From: Hymenobacter sp. YIM 151500-1
Lineage (GTDB): Bacteria > Bacteroidota > Bacteroidia > Cytophagales > Hymenobacteraceae
NCBI RefSeq assembly: GCF_025979885.1
Contig: NZ_CP110139.1
Coordinates: forward strand, 3,616,001-3,680,000
Length of the DNA stretch: 64,000 nucleotides
Direction: 5' to 3'
Of the stretch, positions 16,225 through 24,071 are shown one piece after another. Position 1 is the stretch's first letter. The number at the start of each line of letters is the position of its first letter. Both the position numbers and the translations under genes were made by a program. The notes under the pieces were generated by a model, which was given only the letters and a program-made list of their open reading frames with translations, did no database searches and had not been told where the DNA came from.

Positions 16225-17046
16225 ATGTTACGCAACAGCCTGATTATGCTGGCCCTGCTGGGCTGGCTCACCACCACTCCGCTAACGGCTAAGGCCCAGA
16301 GCCGCCGTTCGGCCCCGGCCAAAACGGCTAGGACAACTCAGACAGCCAGCATCGATTCGGCGAAGTGGCGGAAGGACCACTACGTTGTCAATCGGGACTC
16401 GGCCTACGCCAACCCCTATGTGGCCTTGCGCAAGCTGATGGGCGGTAACCGCCGCTTCGTGGAAAACAAGAGCATCAGGCCGCGCCAGGACCGCGCCGCC
16501 CTCACCAACACCGAGAAAGGTCAGAAGCCTTTTGCTACCATCGTGGGCTGCTCCGACAGCCGGGTACCCAACGAAATCATCTTCGACCAGGGGGTAGGCG
16601 ACCTGTTCATCATCCGCACGGCCGGGCAGGTAATGGCGGAGGCCTCGTACGGCAGCATCGAGTTTTCTTCGGTGGCGCTGGGCTCCAAGCTGATTGTAGT
16701 GCTGGGCCACCAGAGCTGCGGAGCTGTGGATGCGGCCATCAAGCGCCCCGACGTGCCCGGCCACATCGTTTCGCTTGTTAACAGCGTGAAGCCGGCCGCC
16801 GAAAAAACCAAGAACATGGCCGGCGACCGGCTGGAGAATACCATCCGTCAGAACGTTATCGACCAGGTAAACCAGCTGCGCGACCTGGAGCCGGTACTGG
16901 CGAAAAAGTACAAAAACGGCGAGATTCTGATTGTGGGAGCGGTGTACAACCTGGGCACGGGCAAAGTTGAGTTCCTGTCCGAAACGCTGCAAAACCTGCC
17001 CGCTTTCCGGGCCCCGGCGGCAGCGGCTAAACCGGCCGGCAAGTAA
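16225..17046 (+). CDS. Beta-class carbonic anhydrase with signal peptide
   Basis: Interconverts CO2 and bicarbonate. The 273-residue protein has a Sec-type signal (residues 1-25, ending TAKAQS) that would place it in the periplasm, unlike most cytoplasmic beta enzymes. Zinc ligands and catalytic residues are present: Cys109, Asp111 and Arg113 in GCSDSRV, then His162 and Cys165 in GHQSCGAV. A basic, low-complexity linker follows the signal. Its TAA overlaps the ATG of the DUF2490 gene by one base. Position between an oxyanion transporter and molybdopterin genes suggests a link to CO2 produced by a formate-type enzyme; this is inference. Confidence 0.93.
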   Translation: MLRNSLIMLALLGWLTTTPLTAKAQSRRSAPAKTARTTQTASIDSAKWRKDHYVVNRDSAYANPYVALRKLMGGNRRFVENKSIRPRQDRAALTNTEKGQKPFATIVGCSDSRVPNEIIFDQGVGDLFIIRTAGQVMAEASYGSIEFSSVALGSKLIVVLGHQSCGAVDAAIKRPDVPGHIVSLVNSVKPAAEKTKNMAGDRLENTIRQNVIDQVNQLRDLEPVLAKKYKNGEILIVGAVYNLGTGKVEFLSETLQNLPAFRAPAAAAKPAGK

Positions 17047-17876
17047 TGGCGGCACCGGTAGTACTGCCGGCCCTGGCCCGCTGGGCTGGGGCCGGCCTGC
17101 TGGCGGCGGGCCTGCTGCTGGCTGCCAGGCCCGCCGCGGCCCAGAACACCCGCCTCAACGACCGGAATACCATCGGCTGGCTTACCAACACCACTACGCT
17201 GCGCTTTGCCGAGCGGTGGAGCGGCCACCTGGAGTACCAGTTCCGCCGCGAAAACGGCTTGGCCGACTGGCAGCAGAGCCTGCTGCGCACCGGGGTCAAT
17301 TACCAGGTCAACGACCGGCTGACGGTGCGCCTGGGGTACGCCTGGATTGAAACGTTTCCCTACGGCGACTACCCCATTCAGGCGGCGGGCCGGCAGTTTC
17401 CTGAGCACCGTATCTACCAGATGGCCACGCTCAGCAACCCCATCGGCCGCGTCGAGGTCAGCCACCGGTTTATGCTGGAGCAGCGCTGGTTTGGCCGTTT
17501 CCTCAGCCCCACCAGCCCCGACCCCGACGAGTGGGTGTACGTGAACCGCCTGCGCTACATGGCCCGCGTGCAGGTGCCGCTGAGCCAGCCGGGCCCCGGC
17601 GGCCGCGGCCCCTACGCCGCTGCCTACGACGAAATCTTTCTTGGTTTCGGCCGCAATGTCAACGAAAACGTGTTCGACCAGAACCGCTTGGCCCTGCTGC
17701 TGGGCTACCGGTTCGGGCCGGCGTTCCGGATAGAGGGCGGCTTTTTCCAGCAGCGGCTGCAGCTGCCCCGCGAAATCGAAGGCCGCAACGTGTTTCAGCG
17801 CAACAACGGCTTTATCGTGAATACCGTGGTAAACCTGGACCTGCGCCGCTCCACCCCCGCCACCCCGGCTAACTAA
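17046..17876 (+). CDS. DUF2490 outer-membrane beta-barrel protein
   Basis: A 276-residue exported protein with a hydrophobic signal (residues 10-33, ending PAAAQN) followed by alternating amphipathic strands with aromatic belts, e.g. SGHLEYQFRRENGLADWQ and LTVRLGYAWIETFPYGDY. These are the marks of the DUF2490 family of small outer-membrane barrels. It overlaps the carbonic anhydrase stop by one base (TAATG), so the two are translated together. A role as a channel for bicarbonate or a related anion is an attractive but untested inference from the pairing. The C-terminus is followed by a large inverted repeat. Confidence 0.85.
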   Translation: MAAPVVLPALARWAGAGLLAAGLLLAARPAAAQNTRLNDRNTIGWLTNTTTLRFAERWSGHLEYQFRRENGLADWQQSLLRTGVNYQVNDRLTVRLGYAWIETFPYGDYPIQAAGRQFPEHRIYQMATLSNPIGRVEVSHRFMLEQRWFGRFLSPTSPDPDEWVYVNRLRYMARVQVPLSQPGPGGRGPYAAAYDEIFLGFGRNVNENVFDQNRLALLLGYRFGPAFRIEGGFFQQRLQLPREIEGRNVFQRNNGFIVNTVVNLDLRRSTPATPAN

Positions 17877-17908
17877 GCGGGAACGGGACGCCGACAGCCC
17901 TAGCGCGA

Positions 17909-18259
17909 CTCTGGCGGCAGACTTAGCCAGCTGTGCTGGCGCGTCTGCCCGCCGGGGGATGGGGCAAGTCTCCGGACTTGCGGCCGCGCAGCGGCCATCA
18001 GGCGTCAGGGCCGCATGGCTTTGCAGCCTGCGTAAAAAGACGGTAACGCGAAGTTTCACTTCGCGAGATGCTAGAACGACCGGTCCTGAATCGTTCTGAC
18101 GCCTCGCGAAGTGAAACTTCGCGTTACATCTGTCTATCCTACCACCAATTCATGCGGCCCTGACGCCTGATGGCCGCTGCGCGGCCGCCAGTCCGGAGAC
18201 TTGCCCCATCCCCCGGCGGGCAGACGCGCCAGCACAGCTGGCTAAGTCTGCCGCCAGAG
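17909..18259. repeat. 109-bp inverted repeat with nested REPIN
   Basis: This fills most of the gap 17877-18272. Outer arms 17909-18017 and 18151-18259 are complementary over 109 bp with one mismatch seen. They contain gcggcagacttagccagc, gcgtctgcccgccgg and ggggcaagtctccggact. Nested between them is a second inverted pair, 18043-18067 and 18103-18127 (25 bp, perfect). Each of its arms folds into a cgcgaag/cttcgcg hairpin, and agaacga/tcgttct lies at the centre. The outer family recurs at 32.3-32.6 kb and the inner one at 63.3 kb. The element sits between convergent genes. Confidence 0.85.
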
Positions 18260-18272
18260 CTGCCAGGGCTGT

Positions 18273-19379
18273 TTACTCTACCGATTCTTTGTTCACGACA
18301 TCCGACCAGGCCAGGATGCCGCCTTCCAGGTTCAGCAGGTTGGCTAAGCCATACTCACGTTGGAGGCGCTCCACGGCGCGGGCACTGCGGGCCCCGGAGC
18401 GGCAGTATACTACCACCGGGTGGTGGCGGGGCACGGCGGCGGCACCCCGGTCGAGGGCGCTGAGGGGCAGCAGGGTGGCGCCGGGCAGGTGGCCGGCGGC
18501 GTATTCTTCCGGCTCCCGCACATCCAGCAGGAAAGGCGGATTACCGGAATGAAGCTGCCGCAGCAGCTCCGGCACCGAAACGGAGCTGACGCCCACGCCG
18601 CAGAGGTCGGCGTAGTCGTCGTGGTTGGCCGTGTCGAGGGTGATGGCGGCCTGCTCGGGGCGGCGCTTGAAGCGCAGGGTGCGCGTCTCGAACGTGAGGG
18701 CATCGAGCAGCCAGAGCCGCCCGCTCAGCACCTCGCCCAGGCCCAGCACCACTTTCAGCGCCTCGGTGGCCTGGGCCGTGCCCACCAGGCCGGGCAGCAC
18801 GCCCAGCACGCCGGTGGCCTCGCAATTGGGCGCCTCCTGGGCCGAGGGCGGCTGCGGAAACAGGCAGCGGTAGGTGGGGCCGCCCTGGTAGTTGAACACC
18901 GAAACTTGCCCCTCAAACTTATAAATGGCTCCCGACACCAGGGGCTTGCCCAGGCTCACGCAGGCGTCGTTGAGCAGGTAGCGGGTGGGGAAGTTGTCGG
19001 AGCCGTCCACCACCACGTCGTAGCGGCTCACTAGCTCCCGCACGTTGCCGAGCGTGACACGGTAGGCGTGAATTTCGGTGACGACCAGCGGGTTGAGGCG
19101 GTGCAGGGCCCGAGCTGCCACCTCGGCTTTGCGCTGGCCCAGGTCGTCGGGGCCGTACAAAATCTGGCGTTGCAGGTTGCTCAGCTCCACTTTGTCGGAG
19201 TCGACGATGCCCAGCGTGCCCACGCCGGCAGCGGCCAGGTATTGCAGCACCGGGCAGCCCAGCCCCCCGGCGCCCACCACTAGCACGCGGGCGTCGCGCA
19301 GGCGCAGCTGCCCCGCCTCCCCGATTTCGGGCAGCTGCACGTGGCGGCGGTAGCGGTGTTGTTCGTCGGCAGTCAGCAT
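18273..19379 (-). CDS. MoeB/ThiF/HesA-type adenylyltransferase fused to rhodanese
   Basis: Activates the C-terminus of a ubiquitin-like sulfur carrier (MoaD or ThiS type) by adenylation; the rhodanese part can supply sulfur. The 368-residue protein has an N-terminal ThiF/E1 domain: the ATP loop VVGAGGLGCPVLQYLAAAG, the catalytic region DGSDNFPTRYLLNDAC, and CEATGVLGVLPG. The C-terminal rhodanese domain (about 262-360) has its active cysteine in VVYCRSGARSA. The paired zinc cysteines of E. coli MoeB are not complete: YRCLFP has one and no CxxC follows. Context with FdhD and a molybdopterin enzyme favours molybdopterin synthesis over thiamine. It is divergent from fdhD. Confidence 0.88.
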   Translation of the reverse strand: MLTADEQHRYRRHVQLPEIGEAGQLRLRDARVLVVGAGGLGCPVLQYLAAAGVGTLGIVDSDKVELSNLQRQILYGPDDLGQRKAEVAARALHRLNPLVVTEIHAYRVTLGNVRELVSRYDVVVDGSDNFPTRYLLNDACVSLGKPLVSGAIYKFEGQVSVFNYQGGPTYRCLFPQPPSAQEAPNCEATGVLGVLPGLVGTAQATEALKVVLGLGEVLSGRLWLLDALTFETRTLRFKRRPEQAAITLDTANHDDYADLCGVGVSSVSVPELLRQLHSGNPPFLLDVREPEEYAAGHLPGATLLPLSALDRGAAAVPRHHPVVVYCRSGARSARAVERLQREYGLANLLNLEGGILAWSDVVNKESVE

Positions 19380-19384
19380 GTGTT

Positions 19385-19623
19385 CAATTAAAAATTAGGA
19401 ATTAAAAATTAAAAATTGGGGATGCTGGCTTTCGTGACGGTCTGCTAAATCCTTCAGCAACAGCAGCGTAAAAACAGTTCGTGTGAAACCTGTTTCACCT
19501 TGGCAAAGTTGGAGAAACAGGAAGGTTTTCGGAATGGATGATACCGCTTCTCTATCCCTCCTTGTGCATAGGCAAGAAGACGCACCAAGCCATTTTTAAT
19601 TTTTAATTCTCAATTTTTAATTG
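19385..19623. repeat. A/T-rich inverted repeat in the moeB-fdhD divergent gap
   Basis: Arms at 19385-19419 and 19590-19623 are near-complementary runs built from aattaaaaattaaaaatt. The right arm ends six bases before the fdhD ATG, and the left begins six bases beyond the moeB-type start. Between them a 16-bp dyad gtgaaa-cctg-tttcac (19483-19498) could be an operator. The composition contrasts strongly with the surrounding GC-rich DNA. Confidence 0.65.
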
Positions 19624-19628
19624 ACCAC

Positions 19629-20492
19629 ATGGACATTCTGCTGCCTCCTACCAGCTACGACTACGTGACCGTGCAGCGGGTGCAGGGCCAGGACGTAGCC
19701 ACGGCCTCCGACGTGCTGGCCGCCGAGGAACCCCTGGAAATCCGGGTGGGCTACGGGCCGGCGGGGCAGCGCCAGCACCGCACCTTGTCTATCACCATGC
19801 GCACGCCTGGCCACGACTTCGAGCTGGCCGCCGGCTTCTTGTTCACCGAAGGCATCATCCGGGGCCGCCAGGACCTGACCGGGGTTATCTACTGCGCCGA
19901 TGTGGAAAAAGAGGAGGAGCGGGAAAACGTGGTGCGCGCCGAGCTGGCCGTCGGGGCGGCCGTGGACCTGCCCCGGTTGGAGCGCCACTTCTACACCAGC
20001 AGTAGCTGCGGGGTCTGCGGCAAAACCAGCATCGAGGCCGTGCACGCCAGCGCCTGCCCAGTGCTGCCCGCTGCCGGCCCCCACGTAGCGGCTAGCGTCA
20101 TTCATCAGCTGCCCGAGCGGCAGCGCGCGGCCCAGGCCTTGTTTGAGCAAACCGGCGGCCTGCACGCCTCGGCCCTATTTTCGCCCGCGGGCGAGCTGCT
20201 GCTGCTGCGCGAAGACGTGGGCCGCCACAACGCCCTCGACAAGGTAATCGGGGCGGCCCTGCTTCAGGAGCAGCTACCTCTGCACAACGCGGTGCTGCTG
20301 GTCAGCGGCCGGGCTTCGTTTGAATTGGTGCAGAAAGCCGCCGTGGCCGGCATTCCGGTGCTGGCGGCCGTGGGTGCCCCCTCTTCCCTGGCCGTGCAAG
20401 CCGCCCACGACTTCGGCATGACCCTCTGCGGCTTCGTGCGTCAAAACCGCTACAACATCTACACCCACCCCTGGCGGATTACAGAAAAGTAA
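19629..20492 (+). CDS. fdhD: Formate dehydrogenase accessory sulfurtransferase FdhD
   Basis: Transfers sulfur from a cysteine desulfurase to the molybdenum cofactor to give the sulfido ligand needed by formate dehydrogenase-type enzymes. The 287 residues show the FdhD fold, with family segments [20 protein letters not shown], the conserved cysteine pair in [11 protein letters not shown] (Cys127 and Cys130), [13 protein letters not shown] and [15 protein letters not shown]. The length is typical. It lies 630 bp upstream of the fdhF-type gene it probably serves, with the DUF7009 gene between. Its divergent upstream region holds an A/T-rich inverted repeat. Confidence 0.96.
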   Translation: MDILLPPTSYDYVTVQRVQGQDVATASDVLAAEEPLEIRVGYGPAGQRQHRTLSITMRTPGHDFELAAGFLFTEGIIRGRQDLTGVIYCADVEKEEERENVVRAELAVGAAVDLPRLERHFYTSSSCGVCGKTSIEAVHASACPVLPAAGPHVAASVIHQLPERQRAAQALFEQTGGLHASALFSPAGELLLLREDVGRHNALDKVIGAALLQEQLPLHNAVLLVSGRASFELVQKAAVAGIPVLAAVGAPSSLAVQAAHDFGMTLCGFVRQNRYNIYTHPWRITEK

Positions 20493-20528
20493 GAACGAGG
20501 ACCTCAGAGCTGTGTTCCGGCCCGCGTG

Positions 20529-20609
20529 AACTGTCATTCCGACGCAGGAGGAATCTGGGCTACTCACCAGATGTCAAATCCAGATTCCTCCTGCGTCGGA
20601 ATGACAGTT
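20529..20609. repeat. 30-bp perfect inverted repeat (tcattccgacgcagg family)
   Basis: Arms 20529-20558 and 20580-20609 are exactly complementary over 30 bp, with a 21-base loop. The core reads ctgtcattccgacgcaggag and its complement. It lies 36 bp after the fdhD stop and could act as a terminator, though no T-run follows. Confidence 0.7.
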
Positions 20610-20679
20610 CTGGCGACTCGCACAACCAAGCCGAAGCCGGGTTTTGGGGCACTGGGGTTTGGTACAACCTTACGATTCC

Positions 20680-20724
20680 GCCTCCGCGTAATCAGCGCGT
20701 AATCTGCACAATCTGTGATTATAT
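20680..20724 (+). repeat. Dispersed leader repeat (aatctgtgatt motif), copy 2
   Basis: The block aatcagcgcgtaatctgcac followed by aatctgtgattat ends just before the ATG at 20723. It matches the block before the hydrolase gene at 14034. Shared placement directly before start codons suggests a mobile leader or a common 5' UTR element. Confidence 0.5.
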
Positions 20725-21058
20725 GAAGCTCCGCATCGAAGACAACTCCCTGCGCCTGCGCTTGTCGGACGACGAGGTGGCACATTTTGCCCAAACGGGC
20801 CGCGTGGAAAGCACCGTCAAACTGGGCCCGCGGCCCGAAGACCAGCTTACCTACGCCCTGGAGCGCCTGCCCGGCGAAGACTCCGCCACCACGGTGCGGG
20901 TGCTGTTTGTGGGGGCCGCCCTGGAGGTGCGCGTGCCGCCCGCTATTGCCGAAGCCTGGACGGGCTCGGAACAAATCGGATTTTCGGAAAAAATAAGAGT
21001 GACCGAGAGCCAAGAGCTGCGTATCTTGGTAGAGAAGGACCTGGATTGCAGGCACTAA
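20723..21058 (+). CDS. DUF7009 family protein
   Basis: A 111-residue soluble protein of the uncharacterised DUF7009 type, recognised from its N-terminal MKLRIEDNSLRLRLSDDEV and its end near VEKDLDCRH, where the cysteine is often conserved. No signal peptide, membrane span or enzyme motif is visible. It sits between fdhD and the FdhF/YdeP-type oxidoreductase gene, in the same direction, 66 bp before the latter. That position suggests an accessory or chaperone role for the molybdoenzyme; this is inference from location only. Confidence 0.8.
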   Translation: MKLRIEDNSLRLRLSDDEVAHFAQTGRVESTVKLGPRPEDQLTYALERLPGEDSATTVRVLFVGAALEVRVPPAIAEAWTGSEQIGFSEKIRVTESQELRILVEKDLDCRH

Positions 21059-21124
21059 GCTCAACTTTATTGGGTACTTGTGCGCTTCCGGATTTCCACT
21101 TGACCTTTCATCCCACCCCGAGTT

Positions 21125-23689
21125 ATGGACAAATCTCCTGCCTACGACCCTAGCAAAGCCGGCAAAACCGAGCAGCAAACGGCCAGCGACAATGCCCCTA
21201 AAAGCGGGGAGCGGCCCGACCAGGGCGCTGCCCCCACCAGTGACAACTGGAGCACCTCGCCCGACCGCCACTCGATGGACGAGCGAATTATGGAAGCGCC
21301 CGACACGCTGGGCGCCAAGCATAAGTACCCTATTCTGGCCCAGCCGCCCGAGGAGTTTACCGGCCTCAAGCTCACCAAGCCCGCCAAAGTAGCCGCCGGC
21401 GTTACGGCCGTGCTCAAGTCGGGCGCTTTTGCCTGGGGCGAGGACGGCGTGGGGCGCGGCACGCACGCCCTGCTCAAGATGAACCAGAAGGATGGCTTCG
21501 ACTGCTCCTCCTGCGCCTGGCCCGACCCCGACGAGCACCGCTCGGTGGCCGAGTTCTGTGAGAACGGGGCTAAGGCCACGGCCTCTGATGCCGACTCTCA
21601 ACGCGTAGACCCCGAGTTCTTCGCCAAGCACAGCCTCGTGGACCTGTCGCGCATGACCGACCGGGACCTGAACAACGCCGGCCGCATTACGCACCCCATG
21701 GTGCTGCGGCCGGGGGCCACACACTACACGCCCATCACCTGGGAAGAAGCGTTTCAGTTGGTGGCCGATGAGCTGAACGCGCTGAAGTCGCCGCACGAGG
21801 CCATTTTTTATACCTCGGGCAAAGTGCCGAACGAGCCGGCGTATCTGTACCAGCTCTTTGTGCGGCAGTTCGGCACCAACAACCTGCCCGACTGCTCTAA
21901 CCTCTGCCACGAAAGCAGCGGCGCGGCCCTGAGCAACACCACCGGCCTGGGCAAAGGCTCGGTCACGCTCAACGACTTCTACGAGGCCGAGGTCATCATC
22001 GTCATCGGGCAGAACCCCGGCACCAACCACCCGCGCATGCTCACGGCCCTGCAAAAGGCCAAGCGCAACGGTGCTAAAATCATCAGCATCAACCCCTTAT
22101 ACGAGGCGGGTCTGTTGGCTTTCAAAAACCCCCAGGACTTCATGAACCCGCTGCGGGCCCTGGGCGCTCTGCTCGGCGACGGTACACCCATTACTGACAT
22201 CTACCTGCAAGTGCGCATCAACTCCGACCAGCTGGTGCTGCGCGGGCTGATGAAGTGTCTGCTGGAAGCCGAAGCGCTGAACCCCGGCCAGGTGCTCGAC
22301 CAGGAGTTTATCCGGGAGTACACCACCGGCTACCCCGAGCTGGTGGAAACGCTGAACAACACCAGCTGGGACGATATTGAGCAAACCAGCGGCCTGACCA
22401 AAGCTCAAATCCAGGAGGCCGCCAACCTGATTGGCCGCCACAAGAAGATTATCACCTGCTGGGCCATGGGGCTTACCCAGCAGAAAAACGGCGTGTACAC
22501 GATTCAGGAAATCGTGAACATGCACTTTATGAAGGGAGCCGTGGGCATCCCCGGTGCGGGCTTGTGCCCGGTGCGCGGCCACTCCAACGTGCAGGGCGAC
22601 CGGACCATGGGCATCTGGGAGCGGCCCACCGACAAGTTTCTCAACTCCCTGGCCGAGGAGTTCAACTTCGAGCCCCCGCGGGAGTACGGCTACGACGTGG
22701 TGGAAGCCATGAAGGCCCTGCACGACGGCCACGTGAAGGTATTTATGGCCATGGGCGGCAACCTGCTTTCGGCTTCTTCTGACACGGAGTTTGTGGCCGA
22801 AGCCATGCGCAAACTGCGCCTGTCGGTGCACGTGACCACCAAGCTCAACCGGGGCCACCTCGTCAACGGCGAAATGGCCTTACTGCTGCCCTGCCTGGCC
22901 CGCACCGATATTGACATGCAGAAGTCGGGGCAACAGTTTACGTCCTGCGAAAACTCGATGGGCGTGGTGAGCATGAGCAAAGGGGTACTGCAACCGCTGG
23001 AAGGCCAGATGCTGAGCGAAGTAGCCATTGTGTGCGGCATTGCCCTGACTACCCTGGGCGACCGAACCACGGTGGACTGGGTGGGCTGCACCGAGAACTA
23101 CGACCGAATCCGGGACTACATAGCCCGCACTATTCCGGGCTTCGAGGATTTCAACGAGAAGGTGCGCCACCCCGGCGGCTTCTACCTGCCCAACGGCCCG
23201 CGGGAGCGAAACTTCACCACCGAAAATGCCAAGGCCAACTTCAGCAGCACGCCCTACGAAAAGCACGTGCTGGAGCCCGACCAGCTGGTGCTGATGACCA
23301 TCCGCAGCCACGACCAGTTCAATACCACCGTGTACGACTACAACGACCGGTACCGGGGCGTGCACAACGAGCGGCGGGTTATCTTCATGCACCCCGACGA
23401 CATGCGCCAGCGCGGCATTCGGGAGCGGGGCCTGGTCAACATCACCAGCCACTTCGAGGGCCAGCAGCGCCACGCCGAGAAGTTCATTGCCATTCCCTAC
23501 GACATCCCGAAGGGCGACTGCGCCATGTATTTCCCGGAAGGCAACGTGCTGGTTCCCATTGGCTCAGTGGCCTATAAGAGCAACACCCCCACCTCGAAGT
23601 TCGTCATCGTGACGGTGGCCCCGGTGGAGGAGCCGGTGGGCAAGCGCACCGCGTTGCCGGAGCGGGAAGCAGTAACGGCGGTGTCGTAG
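21125..23689 (+). CDS. FdhF/YdeP family molybdopterin oxidoreductase
   Basis: A cytoplasmic (no signal peptide) molybdopterin bis-guanine-dinucleotide enzyme of the FdhF/YdeP type, 854 residues. After a polar 70-residue tail it has a CxxC at Cys127/Cys130 (DCSSCAWPDP) with Cys145 nearby. These are fewer cysteines than a full CxxCxxxC...C cluster motif. Cys261 in SNLCHESSG is at the position of the molybdenum ligand (selenocysteine in E. coli FdhH). Later segments are typical of the family: VIGQNPGTNHPRMLTAL, CWAMGLTQQKNG, GLCPVRGHSNVQGDRTMG, and the C-terminal dinucleotide-binding domain from about 700. Formate oxidation is likely but unproven; YdeP-type proteins have unclear substrates. fdhD and DUF7009 precede it. 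A repeat begins at the last base of the stop codon. Confidence 0.92.
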   Translation: MDKSPAYDPSKAGKTEQQTASDNAPKSGERPDQGAAPTSDNWSTSPDRHSMDERIMEAPDTLGAKHKYPILAQPPEEFTGLKLTKPAKVAAGVTAVLKSGAFAWGEDGVGRGTHALLKMNQKDGFDCSSCAWPDPDEHRSVAEFCENGAKATASDADSQRVDPEFFAKHSLVDLSRMTDRDLNNAGRITHPMVLRPGATHYTPITWEEAFQLVADELNALKSPHEAIFYTSGKVPNEPAYLYQLFVRQFGTNNLPDCSNLCHESSGAALSNTTGLGKGSVTLNDFYEAEVIIVIGQNPGTNHPRMLTALQKAKRNGAKIISINPLYEAGLLAFKNPQDFMNPLRALGALLGDGTPITDIYLQVRINSDQLVLRGLMKCLLEAEALNPGQVLDQEFIREYTTGYPELVETLNNTSWDDIEQTSGLTKAQIQEAANLIGRHKKIITCWAMGLTQQKNGVYTIQEIVNMHFMKGAVGIPGAGLCPVRGHSNVQGDRTMGIWERPTDKFLNSLAEEFNFEPPREYGYDVVEAMKALHDGHVKVFMAMGGNLLSASSDTEFVAEAMRKLRLSVHVTTKLNRGHLVNGEMALLLPCLARTDIDMQKSGQQFTSCENSMGVVSMSKGVLQPLEGQMLSEVAIVCGIALTTLGDRTTVDWVGCTENYDRIRDYIARTIPGFEDFNEKVRHPGGFYLPNGPRERNFTTENAKANFSSTPYEKHVLEPDQLVLMTIRSHDQFNTTVYDYNDRYRGVHNERRVIFMHPDDMRQRGIRERGLVNITSHFEGQQRHAEKFIAIPYDIPKGDCAMYFPEGNVLVPIGSVAYKSNTPTSKFVIVTVAPVEEPVGKRTALPEREAVTAVS

Positions 23690-24071
23690 CCTCACCCCCC
23701 GGCCCCCTCTCCCGCGGAGAGGGGGAGCCTGACGACGGGTCGTTCTGCGCCGCCCTGTCGGCTAGCGCCTCCAGAACGGCTACCACTGAGGACAGCACAG
23801 TGGCCGCGTAGCGGCTGAAGGATTGTAGCCGCCACACGTACAGACAACAAGGCGCCGCGTAGCGGTGCAAGAGACGCCCAAACGTTCCTTGCACCGCTAC
23901 GCGGCGCCTTGTTTTTACTGCTTATTGTCTCTATAAACCTTTAGCCACTACGCGGCTATGATGTTCGCTGCTTCCGGTAGCCGTTCTGGAGGCAGTAGCC
24001 GACAGAGCGGCGTAAAACGACCTGTCGTCTGGCTCCCCCTCTCCGCGGGAGAGGGGGCCGGGGGGTGAGGC
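23689..24071. repeat. 383-bp inverted-repeat element (cctcaccccccgg family)
   Basis: This fills the gap 23690-24070. Arms 23689-23784 and 23976-24071 (96 bp) are imperfectly complementary and run from gcctcaccccccggcccc inward to ctccagaacggctacc. The outermost bases coincide with the fdhF stop on one side and the tamA stop on the other. The middle holds a separate perfect 26-bp hairpin (23846-23871 with 23888-23913). Fragments of the outer arm recur at 26.4, 33.1, 35.5 and possibly 52.8-53.0 kb. Confidence 0.85.
23846..23916 (+). terminator. Hairpin with T-run after fdhF
   Basis: A perfect 26-bp stem (23846-23871 with 23888-23913) centred on gcgccgcgtagcgg is followed by gttttt. The shape fits a rho-independent terminator for the plus-strand molybdoenzyme gene. 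Because it lies inside a larger repeat, it may be part of a mobile element and not a dedicated terminator. Confidence 0.5.

Noticed and set aside
17909..18259. Insertion sequence
   Set aside because: Long inverted repeats but no transposase frame inside and too little room for one.
19483..19498. CRP-type binding site
   Set aside because: gtgaaa-cctg-tttcac is a dyad, but the spacing does not match TGTGA-N6-TCACA. It is kept only as an unspecified operator candidate.
20564..22054. 496-codon open frame opposite DUF7009 and fdhF
   Set aside because: It runs through a repeat and two well-supported genes and has no domain signature.
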